Origin: Chthonomonadaceae bacterium
Lineage (GTDB): Bacteria > Armatimonadota > Chthonomonadetes > Chthonomonadales > Chthonomonadaceae
Direction of reading: 5' to 3'
Assembly: GCA_027450145.1 (NCBI GenBank)
Contig: DAIDKH010000032.1
Coordinates: 1-47,722, forward strand
Length of the DNA stretch: 47,722 nt
The first letter of the stretch is position 1. Every line of letters starts with the position of its first letter. Position numbers and translations under genes: made by a program. Below, piece by piece: positions 8,525-17,481 of this stretch. The notes beneath the pieces were generated by a model. That model ran no database searches. It worked only from the letters and a program-made list of their open reading frames with translations, and was not told where the DNA came from.

Positions 8525-9154
8525 CTATACCATTGTAGAACTGAGCTTTCGACTGGCGAGCGCCTTGCGCGCCCGCGATGCATCGGTCGCCTCGAGAGTC
8601 TTGCGCAGGTGCGTACGACCACGATGGATACGTGATCTCACGGTTCCAATGCTACAACCCATTCGGGCTGCGATCTCTTCGTAAGAAAGCCCCTCCACGT
8701 CACACAGCAAAACTGCCACGCGAAACGGCTCCGGCAGTAGATTCAGAGCGTTTTGAAGGCGCTCTTCCATTACTGTTTCCATAAGCTGCGACTCGGGATT
8801 ACTCTCGTCATCGCGAAGCTGCATCAAGAGGCTCTCCTCATTGTCCTCGTCATTCATCGGCTGATCCAGCGAAAGCGGCCGCTGTTTCGGCCTTCTTCGC
8901 AGTAAATCGATGAACAGGTTAGAGAGAATTCGGAAGAACCAACTCTCAAAGGGCATCTGGCGATTGTAAGATTCGAAGGACCTAAACGCACGAAGATAGG
9001 CTTCTTGAGTAAGGTCTTCTGCATCGTCACGATTCCCTGTCATTCTGTAAGCGATATTATATGCTTGTCGTTTTGTTTTCGCTATTAGCCTCTCGAACTC
9101 CACGGTCTGACGCGCGGAATCCGGTCGGGGTTCCCATCGTTTAACGTTTGCCAT
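8525..9154 (-). CDS. ECF-like sigma-70 family RNA polymerase sigma factor
   Basis: The 209-residue protein has sigma region 2 at about 20-90, with the TGNRDDAEDLTQEAYLRAF core and the FESWFFRILSNLFID segment. An acidic linker follows. Region 4 lies at about 133-185, with LSYEEIAARMGCSIGTVRSRIHRGR as the -35-binding helix-turn-helix. Regions 1 and 3 are absent, as in group IV factors. The ATG at 9154 has GGAGG nine bases upstream. No anti-sigma gene lies beside it, which is unusual for SigW/SigE-like factors. A palindrome upstream may mark its promoter. Confidence 0.92.
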   Translation of the reverse strand: MANVKRWEPRPDSARQTVEFERLIAKTKRQAYNIAYRMTGNRDDAEDLTQEAYLRAFRSFESYNRQMPFESWFFRILSNLFIDLLRRRPKQRPLSLDQPMNDEDNEESLLMQLRDDESNPESQLMETVMEERLQNALNLLPEPFRVAVLLCDVEGLSYEEIAARMGCSIGTVRSRIHRGRTHLRKTLEATDASRARKALASRKLSSTMV

Positions 9155-9275
9155 TTGTTTGGCCTCCAGACCGACACGTTGAAGTAGGCGCTGTTGCCAG
9201 ACACGAACTTCTCACAGTGAAAAACAAATCCACTGTACTTAGTTAGACGCCCGGTAAACCGCTCTGGTGTCATAA

Positions 9276-9297
9276 AAATTCCTAAGACTAGGAATTT
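9276..9297. promoter_or_regulatory. Perfect inverted repeat upstream of the sigma factor gene
   Basis: AAATTCCTA (9276-9284) and TAGGAATTT (9289-9297) are perfect 9-base arms around AGAC, about 120 bases upstream of the sigma start. The minus strand contains GGAAT, loosely like the GGAAC -35 box of ECF promoters, so autoregulation is possible. A repressor operator is the alternative. Confidence 0.4.
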
Positions 9298-9400
9298 ACG
9301 GGAAAAAGTTTAAACATTGTTGGTTTCCGGTACTTAGGCGATGGCTGGAAAGTGCCGGCCTAAACCGCACGTGCGAACAATATCATTATGGTAAATATAA

Positions 9401-9445
9401 AACGGGTGGTTTACTCCCGAAACTACCAGGAGCAAATCACCCGTT
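9401..9445 (-). terminator. Intrinsic terminator of the ftsZ operon
   Basis: The outer arms AACGGGTG and CACCCGTT and the inner arms CTCC and GGAG form one long stem. It starts 26 bases past the ftsZ stop (9472), and the minus strand continues into TTTTATATTT. Confidence 0.8.
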
Positions 9446-9471
9446 GATTTTAGCTAAATTTGCGTTCGCTG

Positions 9472-10680
9472 CTACTGTTTGCGCAGGAAGGTTGGAATGT
9501 CCCAGTCGTCGCCCGCGCCAGCTTTTGGTTTTGCGGCGGGACCCTGGGCTAGACCTGGCGGGTTGGGTCGTGCCGTGTTGGATGATGCAGCGCCAGTGCC
9601 AGCTTGCCTGTTCTCGTCTGGCCGTGAGGCACGTGGCGCTGCGGGCGAAACCACAGCTGCCGCACGCGCCTCCGATGAGCCTGCATCGCCCTGATCTTCC
9701 TGGAAGCCAGCTGCAAGCACGGTCACTCGCAGTTCGCCTTCCATACTGGGATCCAGTACCCAACCAAAGTTCAAGGTTGCATCCATTGGGTTGGTTAGTG
9801 CCTTAATCTGGGCTGCTGCCTCTTCAAACTCGACAAGCGTAATATCAGGCCCAGAAGTAACATTGACCAGTACTCGAGTGGCACCGTTAATGCTTGTTTC
9901 CAGAAGCTGGGACGAGATTGCGTTTTGCGCGGCCTCCATTGCTCTATCGTCGCCTTTGCCAAGGCCTATACCCATGAGTGCAGGTCCAGAACGAGTCATT
10001 GTTGAGCGCACATCGGCAAAGTCTACATTAATAATGCCGGGCACTTGAATGATGTCTGAAATACCCTGTACGCCCTGGCGCAATACATCATCTGCAAATT
10101 TAAACGCATCAACGAGCGTCATCTTGCGGTCACCTAGAGATAGCAGCTTGTCGTTTGGCACAACAATGATGGTGTCTACCTTACCACGCAAGGTTTCTAT
10201 TCCCTGCTCCGCAAGTCTCATTCTTCGTGGCCCCTCAAAACCAAAGGGCTTGGTTACAACAGCAACGGTAAGGGCGCCCATCTCGCTCGCTATTTCGGCG
10301 ATCACTGGGGCAGCACCTGTTCCGGTTCCACCCCCCATACCGGCAGTGATAAAGACCATGTTGCTGCCTTCAATGAGCCGATAAATGTCGGCCCGGCTCT
10401 CTTCCGCCGCAGCGCGCCCAACTGCAGGATCACCACCAGCACCTAACCCACGGGTAGAGTCGATGCCAAGTTGCAGCTTACACTCCGCGCGCGATGTTTC
10501 TAGCACCTGAAGGTCGGTGTTCATTGCAATAAACTCGACACCGATAAGTCCTGAGTCGATCATACGGTTGACAGCGTTAGACCCACCACCACCCGCACCA
10601 ATTACCTTAATTTTGGCCTGTTGCCTTATTTCCTGTTGTGGTACTATGCCGTTGTATGCCATGTTAATCACTTGGTTCAC
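9472..10680 (-). CDS. ftsZ: Cell division GTPase FtsZ
   Basis: The 402-residue protein has the FtsZ nucleotide loop [13 protein letters not shown] (25-37), the tubulin signature GMGGGTGTG (114-122), and the T7-like GFEGP region. A disordered Ala/Pro-rich linker leads to the conserved C-terminal peptide [12 protein letters not shown], which binds FtsA and ZipA/SepF-like partners. The GTG at 10680 directly follows GAGGGAAGG, which is close. A GTG nine bases downstream (10671) has better spacing and is an equal candidate. It polymerises into the division ring. It lies 55 bases after ftsA and is closed by a terminator. Confidence 0.97.
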   Translation of the reverse strand: MNQVINMAYNGIVPQQEIRQQAKIKVIGAGGGGSNAVNRMIDSGLIGVEFIAMNTDLQVLETSRAECKLQLGIDSTRGLGAGGDPAVGRAAAEESRADIYRLIEGSNMVFITAGMGGGTGTGAAPVIAEIASEMGALTVAVVTKPFGFEGPRRMRLAEQGIETLRGKVDTIIVVPNDKLLSLGDRKMTLVDAFKFADDVLRQGVQGISDIIQVPGIINVDFADVRSTMTRSGPALMGIGLGKGDDRAMEAAQNAISSQLLETSINGATRVLVNVTSGPDITLVEFEEAAAQIKALTNPMDATLNFGWVLDPSMEGELRVTVLAAGFQEDQGDAGSSEARAAAVVSPAAPRASRPDENRQAGTGAASSNTARPNPPGLAQGPAAKPKAGAGDDWDIPTFLRKQ

Positions 10681-10735
10681 CCTTCCCTCAGCTGCCGGAT
10701 TATACTATTTTGCACCACTTTCTTGCAAATTACAT

Positions 10736-11977
10736 CTAATTCTGTGTAAATGGCGCGAACAATTTACGAAGCCACTCCATAACCAGCGTCAGCCAGCTTG
10801 AAGACATGCTTTGCAGGCCAGGTTGTGCATATTGCTCACTGGCTCCGTATTGCACCAGACCAATTGCTGTGGCATAACACGGGCTCTGTAATGGCTCTGG
10901 CAGGGCTGCCACACCCGTTGGTACTCCACGGCGCACAGGTACATGAAGTACCTGCGCAGCCGCTTCAAGACATCCATTGAGCAGCGAGCCTCCACCACTT
11001 ACCACTACACCAGCTGGAATAAGACCAGTACACCCTGCTTCTTCTAGCTCCTGTTGTACCAGCTCAAATAACTCCAGCATTCGGGGTTCTATGATATGTG
11101 CGAGTGCGCGACGGCGCAGGCCGCGAGGGTCATCACGACCCAGTTGTGCTACCTGCACAATATCCTGCTCGGGCACTAGGCTCTCAAGCGCGCTGCCCGC
11201 CTCTGTTTTTAGCCGTTCCGCCTCTTCAGTGTCTACAGCTAAACCGTAAGCAAGATCGTTGGTAACATGCGTACCACCAATTGGCAGGACCGATGAAAAA
11301 TAGATACACCCTTCGCGATAAACGGCAATATCCGAGGTACCACCACCAATGTCGACGATGCATACCCCTAACTGCTTCTCTGCAGGGAGCAGCACAGCAC
11401 TTGCAGTCGCAATTGGCTCCAGAACGTGAGCCGCAACGCTAAGCCCTGCGGAATTAACGCATCGGTCCACGTTTTGAATAAACGGCGTAGATCCGTGCAC
11501 AATATGCGTATCCACTTCAAGCCTGGAGGCGTGCATACCAGTGGGATTCTGTATATTAGGCTGCCCATCAACACTAAAGCCTCGGGTTAGTGCGTGAACA
11601 ATCTGTCTGTCTGGCGGAAGGACAATCACACGTGACGCCTCTTTCACGCGCTCTACATCAGACTGAGTTATTAGTCGGTCGGTGTGGGAAATGGCAACTC
11701 GGGCAGAACTGTTAACAGAGAGAATGTGTTGACCGGTGACGCCTACATACACCTGTTCGATGTCGCAATTAGCCTGCTGCATGGCGGTTCCCATCGCCAT
11801 TCCAATAGCTTGGGAAGTTGCGTCAATGTCTACAATTACCCCTTTGCGTACCCCTGTCGACTTATTTATACCAACTCCAAGTACTTCAATCTCGCCCGAT
11901 TCAGTTGCCTGCCCGATGATGGCGCACACTTTGGTTGTGCCAATATCCAGGCCGGCAATTATATTGTTCTTCGGCAC
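10736..11977 (-). CDS. ftsA: Cell division protein FtsA
   Basis: This is an actin-fold ATPase of 413 residues. The phosphate-binding loop reads AGLDIGTTKVCAIIG near the start, and a second nucleotide loop reads VDIGGGTSDIAVY. An SHS2/1C domain lies between them, and the C-terminal amphipathic helix LTLVMEWLRKLF provides the membrane anchor that tethers FtsZ. I prefer GTG at 11977, seven bases after GAGG, over the TTG at 11983, which is too close to that site. It is followed by ftsZ in the usual order. Confidence 0.96.
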   Translation of the reverse strand: MPKNNIIAGLDIGTTKVCAIIGQATESGEIEVLGVGINKSTGVRKGVIVDIDATSQAIGMAMGTAMQQANCDIEQVYVGVTGQHILSVNSSARVAISHTDRLITQSDVERVKEASRVIVLPPDRQIVHALTRGFSVDGQPNIQNPTGMHASRLEVDTHIVHGSTPFIQNVDRCVNSAGLSVAAHVLEPIATASAVLLPAEKQLGVCIVDIGGGTSDIAVYREGCIYFSSVLPIGGTHVTNDLAYGLAVDTEEAERLKTEAGSALESLVPEQDIVQVAQLGRDDPRGLRRRALAHIIEPRMLELFELVQQELEEAGCTGLIPAGVVVSGGGSLLNGCLEAAAQVLHVPVRRGVPTGVAALPEPLQSPCYATAIGLVQYGASEQYAQPGLQSMSSSWLTLVMEWLRKLFAPFTQN

Positions 11978-12022
11978 AATCAAACCTCGCCTACCAGTAA
12001 TGACTGGATGCTCTAGTAGAGA

Positions 12023-12478
12023 TTAAAACCCACCGGTTTCCGTTTTCGAAGCAAATACCTGTGCAGGATTAAGGGTCGTTCCAGCGGCGATCTCATCCTG
12101 CTGCTTCTTGCGATTGAGGGCCAGTTTATTAAGGTAGAACCGGCGCATTAGCGACAGGTTATTGAACACTCTGGTTCCAAGTACCAATACCGCAACGAGT
12201 GCGAGGTTGATACCCAACTGATCGCCTGCCCACGCCAGCAATGCCGCAAGCAGTGAATTCAGCACAAAACCAGAGGCGAAAATATCGTTTTGAAATCGGC
12301 CCTCTATTCCGGCTCGAATTCCTCCAAACGCACTGTCTAGAGCGGCCAATGCTGCCACAGAGAGATAAGGGGCATAGTTAGGAGGTATTCTCCAGTGAAA
12401 TGTCCTAAAGGCCACCGTGCCTAGCGTCAAACCTGCGAGCAGGCCCACGACAGGCAATATTGCGGATCTAAACTTCAT
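12023..12478 (-). CDS. sbp: Small basic protein Sbp (DUF1290)
   Basis: The 151-residue protein has about three to four transmembrane helices. It carries the family signature LDSAFGGIRAGIEGRFQ, then GFVLNSLLA, GDQLGINLALVAVLVLGTRVFNNL and a basic MRRFYLNKL tail. Sbp is encoded between divIB/ftsQ and ftsA in many Gram-positive-like bacteria; its role is unclear. The ATG overlaps the stop of the DUF881 gene by one base, so the two are probably translated together. It is longer than the roughly 120 residues usual for the family, with an extra Gln/Thr-rich tail. Confidence 0.88.
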   Translation of the reverse strand: MKFRSAILPVVGLLAGLTLGTVAFRTFHWRIPPNYAPYLSVAALAALDSAFGGIRAGIEGRFQNDIFASGFVLNSLLAALLAWAGDQLGINLALVAVLVLGTRVFNNLSLMRRFYLNKLALNRKKQQDEIAAGTTLNPAQVFASKTETGGF

Positions 12479-13284
12479 TAGTTGTCTCCGCCACTAGCGG
12501 CTGGATCATGCCGGGGTGACACGGGATGTCCAAACCTGAACTGGGTACTGCCTGCAAAGGCCGTCAATAGTAACTTTGGTACTTTCACTATCTTCACCAT
12601 ATCAGGGTTGGTGCCCCGCATTTGATCCAGTATACCCCCAGGTAAATTGAGACCACCGTAAAGAGCATTAGGGTCGCCAATGGCCTGTATAACATACGGT
12701 GGAGCGGTGGGAACGCCGTTCACTTGAATGACCGGCCCCACGCACCTTATTGTTGAATTTCCTACCAAGCGCTGTCCGTTAATCGAAACTGCCTCAGCCC
12801 CAGCCACCTTCATCTCATTCACAACCTCTTCCAAATCAGTGTCATGTACAAGGTTGACCAGGGTAGCGGGATTGGAAGCATTAACTGTAGATTGCGAGTT
12901 GTCGTTTAAGGTTACCTGTATGCCGGGGCCTGCTACTTCTGTTAAACCTGCAAAACACTGTGCGTCCTTTAGCTCCTGATTTAGCGTACTTGCAGCGCCG
13001 GTTCGCTTTGCAATCTGGTCGTTCAAATCCTGATTTTGTCTACGCAGGTGACTATTTTCCTGTTGTATCGACCTAATCTGCTTCGTAAGATCTACGGTAA
13101 GGGTCTGAACGCCGTTGGTATCGTTGCCAAAGAAGAAGCCCTCGCGTTGCGGGCCGTTACCTGCGCGCGAAACCTGATTGACCGTCTGGACTGCCGCTGC
13201 CAAGATGAGACCCAGAACAAAACAGAGAATCGTTAACTGCCATGTATACGATTTATGATTAATGCCCGAAGAATAGACTGTCAT
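12478..13284 (-). CDS. DUF881 membrane-anchored protein
   Basis: The protein is 268 residues from ATG 13284, which follows AGAGG by six bases. An upstream ATG at 13329 would overlap ftsQ by 32 bases and has no ribosome site. After a short basic N-terminus there is one transmembrane helix (about 15-35), a coiled-coil stretch with QQENSHLRRQNQDLNDQI, then the DUF881 globular domain with GPGIQVTLND and EAVSINGQR. Proteins of this type sit in division clusters of Firmicutes, Actinobacteria and relatives and resemble extracytoplasmic division or wall-synthesis scaffolds. Its precise role is not known. Confidence 0.88.
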   Translation of the reverse strand: MTVYSSGINHKSYTWQLTILCFVLGLILAAAVQTVNQVSRAGNGPQREGFFFGNDTNGVQTLTVDLTKQIRSIQQENSHLRRQNQDLNDQIAKRTGAASTLNQELKDAQCFAGLTEVAGPGIQVTLNDNSQSTVNASNPATLVNLVHDTDLEEVVNEMKVAGAEAVSINGQRLVGNSTIRCVGPVIQVNGVPTAPPYVIQAIGDPNALYGGLNLPGGILDQMRGTNPDMVKIVKVPKLLLTAFAGSTQFRFGHPVSPRHDPAASGGDN

Positions 13285-13297
13285 ACAAAACCTCTTC

Positions 13298-14158
13298 TTA
13301 CTGCAGTCCCTGCTTATGTGCGGAAGCATGGTGTGTTGCCATGCTTTTGCCTGCCTGGCTAGAGGCTGACAAACTCGATTGGCGTGGAATACATGCCGGT
13401 TGCTCTGGGTATGTTAGGTCTACGAGCGATACCTTTGAACCAATATTGGGATCGATCTGAACAATGTGTACAAGCACTGCCAACTTCTTCTTCAAATGTT
13501 GCGGCTGTCCAAGGTTCACGGCAACGGTTCCCAGTACATTTAACCACACATTACCGTCTGGGTCAACAGTTATTTTGGAGCATTGCAAACCTGAAGTACT
13601 CTCTACTCTATTCAGTACGTAGAGCGCACTCTCTAGGCGCGAACCACTGGGCCGATCACCTGGTTGCAACACTCCGCAGCCTGCTAAAACAGACGGTACA
13701 TTGCCGGCGGAGGTGGTAGCCTTTCGAATTACCAAGCCAGATGATGCAATTTCCCAAAAACCGTTTGCACCATCAAGCAATGCGGCCACTCGGCGCGGGG
13801 TGACGGTTACTTCCAACCCAACGCGTAGCGTTCTTCCCATCGATTCTGAATCTACACACGGTATGGCGGCAAGTCGCTTAAGGCAGTCAGTGCCAGAATA
13901 TTGAAAGTAGTTTGAATTCTGCAGGGGAGAAACTGCGGCCAACACTTCCGTCCTCTCGTCCGGTAAAAGCGTTGAAATACCATTCACAGTAATGGTTCGT
14001 ACACGAAAGAGGGGGGATGTCACCAGCGCCGCTGCACACTCCACCAGCAGAGCCGAACCCAATGTCGCCAGCACCAGTCGCCGCTTCAGGCCAGTGGTCG
14101 GCGCCGCAAAGGAGCGCGAACCGCGATGAGGTCTATGCTGTCTGTGTGCACTAACCAT
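13298..14158 (-). CDS. ftsQ: FtsQ/DivIB-like division protein
   Basis: The 286-residue protein has a basic cytoplasmic N-terminus (about 1-26), one transmembrane helix (27-46), and a POTRA domain beginning FRVRTITVNGISTL. The FtsQ-type domain follows, including TVTPRRVAALL and the downstream beta segments. Sequence identity to model FtsQ is low, but length, topology and position between ddl and the DUF881/sbp/ftsA/ftsZ genes fit well. It would bridge early and late divisome proteins outside the membrane. The C-terminus is a Ser/His-rich tail with no recognised motif. Confidence 0.85.
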   Translation of the reverse strand: MVSAHRQHRPHRGSRSFAAPTTGLKRRLVLATLGSALLVECAAALVTSPLFRVRTITVNGISTLLPDERTEVLAAVSPLQNSNYFQYSGTDCLKRLAAIPCVDSESMGRTLRVGLEVTVTPRRVAALLDGANGFWEIASSGLVIRKATTSAGNVPSVLAGCGVLQPGDRPSGSRLESALYVLNRVESTSGLQCSKITVDPDGNVWLNVLGTVAVNLGQPQHLKKKLAVLVHIVQIDPNIGSKVSLVDLTYPEQPACIPRQSSLSASSQAGKSMATHHASAHKQGLQ

Positions 14159-14176
14159 GATACTTTGCTCCCTGGC

Positions 14177-15136
14177 TCAAACGGAAACAGGCCGGGACTG
14201 CAATGCGCTCTCGATAATTCCATCCAGCATGGTACAGAATGAAATACCTGCCTTTTCCGCTGCTTGCGGCAGGAGGCTGGTTGGTGTCATGCCTGGTATG
14301 GTATTCGTCTCGAGAATTACACCTTCCTTCTCTTGTACGATAAAATCGGTCCGTGACATTCCGTGGCAACCCAACAGATCGTGGCATTCCACAGCTAGAA
14401 CACCCAGCCTGTGCAGAACGTCTTGCGGTAACCTGGCAGGAATTATATGCTCGCTGCCACCCGCGGCATACTTGCTTTCGTAATCGTAATATTCTGATTT
14501 CGGTACTATCTCAATGGGTGGCAGAGACTTTGGAAACTGAAACGCATTACCCAGCACACCTACTGTTACTTCCATTCCCCTAAAATACGGTTCAATAATA
14601 ATAAGATCATCGAATTTCCAGGCATCTCGCATGGCAGATTGCAGTTCATCCACGTTGTTGACCCTGGCGCATCCAAATGTTGAACCTTCACAATTTGGCT
14701 TTACGAAAACCGGGAACCCGCCTAACTCATCATTAAGTCGGGCAACCAATCCGGTCATATCAAAATCCTGACCACGGTTGATGGCGATTTCAGGCAGCAC
14801 CGGTAGCCCGGCTCCCCTATAAAGCCTCTTGCTTTGCCACTTATTCATAGCCAATGCGCTCGCCAGGATCCCGGATCCAGTGTACGGCACGTTCAGCCAC
14901 TCTAGAAGACCCTGCACCGCCCCGTCCTCGCCTCCACGGCCATGTAAAGCTATAAAAACTAGGTCGGGCAGGTTACCCCGCTGGTCTAACAGGTCTTCTA
15001 CCTCACCGGCATATGCATCATATCGACCAGGATCTAGGGCAGAAAGAATTTGCGCCCCCGTAGATAAGGACACCTCGCGCTCGTGCGATTTCCCCCCCAT
15101 TAGTACCATCACCCGCAACCGCTCATTTATTGTCAT
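14177..15136 (-). CDS. ddl: D-alanine--D-alanine ligase
   Basis: The 319-residue protein is an ATP-grasp ligase. It has the GGKSHEREVSL substrate loop (14-24), LHGRGGEDG, the ATP-binding KPNCEGSTFG, the YYDYESKY omega-loop region, and the C-terminal magnesium/ATP motif ETNTIPGMTPTSL. It makes the dipeptide ending of the peptidoglycan precursor. The Tyr in the YYDYESKY loop is what D-Ala (not D-lactate) ligases have. It starts two bases after murC ends, so translation is coupled. Confidence 0.96.
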   Translation of the reverse strand: MTINERLRVMVLMGGKSHEREVSLSTGAQILSALDPGRYDAYAGEVEDLLDQRGNLPDLVFIALHGRGGEDGAVQGLLEWLNVPYTGSGILASALAMNKWQSKRLYRGAGLPVLPEIAINRGQDFDMTGLVARLNDELGGFPVFVKPNCEGSTFGCARVNNVDELQSAMRDAWKFDDLIIIEPYFRGMEVTVGVLGNAFQFPKSLPPIEIVPKSEYYDYESKYAAGGSEHIIPARLPQDVLHRLGVLAVECHDLLGCHGMSRTDFIVQEKEGVILETNTIPGMTPTSLLPQAAEKAGISFCTMLDGIIESALQSRPVSV

Positions 15137-15138
15137 GT

Positions 15139-16545
15139 CTACCTCTGCACCCTTACCAAGCCCACTAGCTGATCGGCCACGCGGGAAACGTCACCAGCTC
15201 CCATAAATACAAGCACATCCGCAGGCCGTAGCACCCTCATAATAGTTCCCGGCAGCTCATTCATATCCCGCGCAAGGTACACCGGCGGTGGATCATTGCT
15301 GCGCACCACCAGATCCGCGATTGCAGCCGATGAAATATCGCCAGGGTCCTTCTCCCGTGCAGCATAAATAGGCGCCAAAATCAGTACGTCGGCATGGCCA
15401 AGGACATCAACAAATTCGTGCAGAAAGTCACGCGTGCGAGAATACAGGTGGGGCTGAAATACTAAAACAACTCGGCGACCTGAATAGGCGCTTGCCAGTG
15501 CGGTCAATGTTTCACGAATCTCTGTAGGGTGGTGGGCATAGTCGTCGACTACCGTTACTTCCCCGCCTCCCAGAGCAAGCGTACCCAATAATTGCTGTCG
15601 CCTGTCAACACCGTAAAACTGTTGAATACCGGCAACCATTTCATCAAGGTTTGCTCCCGGAAGCACGTCGGCCAGTGTTAACACCGCCAGCGCATTCGAG
15701 ACATTGTGCCTCCCAACTACATGGAGGCGTATGCGGTAGTTGCGCCATGAAAATGAGGACTCATCCTCTAATTTCAAGTGAGTGACGTCATCCATTCCGT
15801 ACCAATGAATGGAAGCACCTTCCGGCATCAAGGCCGCTAGCTCCCTTACGCCCAGATCATCGCGGCAGAGTATGAGTGATCCTCCCTTTGCCACAATCGC
15901 AGTAGCGAAAGTGCGAAAGCTCTCCATCATGCGTTCTGCGGTGCCAAAATGGTCCATATGATCCGCTTCGACATTGGTAATAATCGCGATGTTAGGTACT
16001 AGACAAAGAAATGAGTCATATGCTTCGCATGCTTCAGCAACAAATGGAGCGTTTAGCGAGCCTATAATTACGTTGCCGCCGAGTTGAGGGACCTCTCCCC
16101 CCACAAACACTGTAGGGTGCAGCCCTGCCAATGCCATACAAACCCCAGCCATAGACGTTGTAGTTGTCTTGCCATGCGTACCTGCTACGGCCACTGTACA
16201 TCCAGAATGAGCGGCCATTAACCTACCCAGGAACTCCGCTCTGGAAACAACGGGCACACCCATTTGGGTCGCCGCAATCAACTCTGGAGATGTCGACGCA
16301 ATAGCTGCCGAGGCTACCACGAGTTGTATATCTGGTGAAATGTTCTCCGCTCGGTGCCCCTCAAAGATCGTCGCGCCAGCAGCTTTCAACCTCGCGAGGG
16401 CCGGGTTGGCAGCGGTACTCGCATACAGGTCGGAACCTGAAACTCGACTGCCACGCTCTAGAGCAACCTGAGCAAGTGCACTAACGCCAATTCCGCCGAT
16501 TCCCGCAAAGAAGATATGCGAAGGAAAGGTAATGTGGGCTGTCAT
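15139..16545 (-). CDS. murC: UDP-N-acetylmuramate--L-alanine ligase
   Basis: The 468-residue protein is a full-length Mur ligase. It has an N-terminal UDP-MurNAc-binding Rossmann loop AGIGGIGVSALA (14-25), the ATP loop GTHGKTTTT (122-130), the central NVEADHMDHF motif, and the C-terminal VVDDYAHHPTEI and PHLYSRTRDF segments that position L-alanine. It adds the first amino acid of the peptidoglycan stem. The leader before the ATG is AT-rich and lacks a visible Shine-Dalgarno, unlike its neighbours. murB, often fused or adjacent here, is absent. Confidence 0.97.
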   Translation of the reverse strand: MTAHITFPSHIFFAGIGGIGVSALAQVALERGSRVSGSDLYASTAANPALARLKAAGATIFEGHRAENISPDIQLVVASAAIASTSPELIAATQMGVPVVSRAEFLGRLMAAHSGCTVAVAGTHGKTTTTSMAGVCMALAGLHPTVFVGGEVPQLGGNVIIGSLNAPFVAEACEAYDSFLCLVPNIAIITNVEADHMDHFGTAERMMESFRTFATAIVAKGGSLILCRDDLGVRELAALMPEGASIHWYGMDDVTHLKLEDESSFSWRNYRIRLHVVGRHNVSNALAVLTLADVLPGANLDEMVAGIQQFYGVDRRQQLLGTLALGGGEVTVVDDYAHHPTEIRETLTALASAYSGRRVVLVFQPHLYSRTRDFLHEFVDVLGHADVLILAPIYAAREKDPGDISSAAIADLVVRSNDPPPVYLARDMNELPGTIMRVLRPADVLVFMGAGDVSRVADQLVGLVRVQR

Positions 16546-16564
16546 TTAAAAATATATCTATTTA

Positions 16565-17095
16565 TTAGAGGTTACTAAAATCGGTAACCGAGCGTTCACG
16601 AGGATCCACATGGATACCCGTTGTATGCAGATAAGCTATCGCACGCTGAACCTCACCCAGTCGGCCCGTAAGTGCTATTTCAACCCAGCCGCCGTCCTCG
16701 TCGAGATCGGCACCTGTAATATTGCACACGATATCGAAATCACGGCCTAACCGATACAATATGGGAGTTGTGATTGACTGCCGTTGAACAACATCAAGCC
16801 GAATGTGTATTGTGTACGCACTGGAAATGGAATCTTCGGGTCGCTGGCCGAGCCCGCTTGGCAGAGAGAGATCCACTTCGCCACTTGCAACCATACCGAG
16901 ACTCGCTAGGTAAGCTCTAGCGGCCGCACATTGTGAAGCAGACCCTTCCACTTCAATGGACATAAAGGCCGTTTCACTGGTGATACGCGCTTTAATAATA
17001 GTCGGTACCACGTGAAATAGCCTGGCCATCCGCCACAATATGGGTTGGCATACCTGCTCACCTACGGCCGTGATGTTTATGCACTGCGAAGCCAT
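16565..17095 (-). CDS. Double NIL-domain protein
   Basis: The protein is 176 residues from ATG 17095, seven bases after AAAGGAC. An in-frame extension upstream has no ribosome site. Two ferredoxin-fold NIL domains are visible. One covers about 6-70 (QPILWRMARLFHVVPTI then MSIEVEG). The other covers about 95-165 (TTPILYRLGRDFDIVCNITGADL then GWVEIALTG). NIL domains are best known as the ligand-sensing tail of the methionine importer MetN and also occur in NIL-ferredoxin proteins tied to homocysteine synthesis in methanogens. It sits between the sulfur-carrier gene and murC, which points to methionine or sulfur metabolism. Confidence 0.8.
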   Translation of the reverse strand: MASQCINITAVGEQVCQPILWRMARLFHVVPTIIKARITSETAFMSIEVEGSASQCAAARAYLASLGMVASGEVDLSLPSGLGQRPEDSISSAYTIHIRLDVVQRQSITTPILYRLGRDFDIVCNITGADLDEDGGWVEIALTGRLGEVQRAIAYLHTTGIHVDPRERSVTDFSNL

Positions 17096-17167
17096 AACTT
17101 GTCCTTTAAACGATGCAATCGAAATCGTTACCCCGGCACTCGAAGGCACCGGGGCACAACACCAGAA

Positions 17168-17443
17168 CTAACCCCCTGCAATTGCAGGAACAATGGAGAT
17201 CGAGTCGCCATCCGCAATAGGTGTCTGCAGTCCCTGTAAGAAGCGGATGTCTTCTTCATTAACGTAGATGTTTACGAACCTGCGCAACTCCCCATCCGGG
17301 CCAATGAGCCTGGCCTCCATGCCAGGGAAATTTGCCTCTAGCTCGGCTAACAATGTAGCCACCGAGCCGGGACTTGCCTGCACGGCCTCCTGATTATTTG
17401 TGAACTTACGCAGAGGCGTGGGAATTAGCACGCTTATTGCCAT
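17168..17443 (-). CDS. MoaD/ThiS-like sulfur-carrier protein
   Basis: The protein is 91 residues from ATG 17443, five bases after GGAGG. It is a ubiquitin-fold protein with the MoaD pattern: IPTPLRKFT at the start, VNIYVNEEDIRF in the middle, and DSISIVPAIAGG at the end. The terminal Gly-Gly is what an E1-like enzyme adenylates so that the carrier can hold sulfur as a thiocarboxylate. No moaE, thiG or E1 gene is nearby. The neighbours are instead a threonine-synthase-like PLP enzyme and a NIL protein, so a role in cysteine or homocysteine sulfur insertion is likely. Confidence 0.88.
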   Translation of the reverse strand: MAISVLIPTPLRKFTNNQEAVQASPGSVATLLAELEANFPGMEARLIGPDGELRRFVNIYVNEEDIRFLQGLQTPIADGDSISIVPAIAGG

Positions 17444-17481
17444 AGAAACCTCCAAAAATCTACTACTAGTATACTGGCAAA

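Noticed and set aside
9085-9273. 62-codon minus frame upstream of the sigma factor
   Set aside because: It overlaps the sigma gene in another frame and has no homology-like features; the region is better read as leader.
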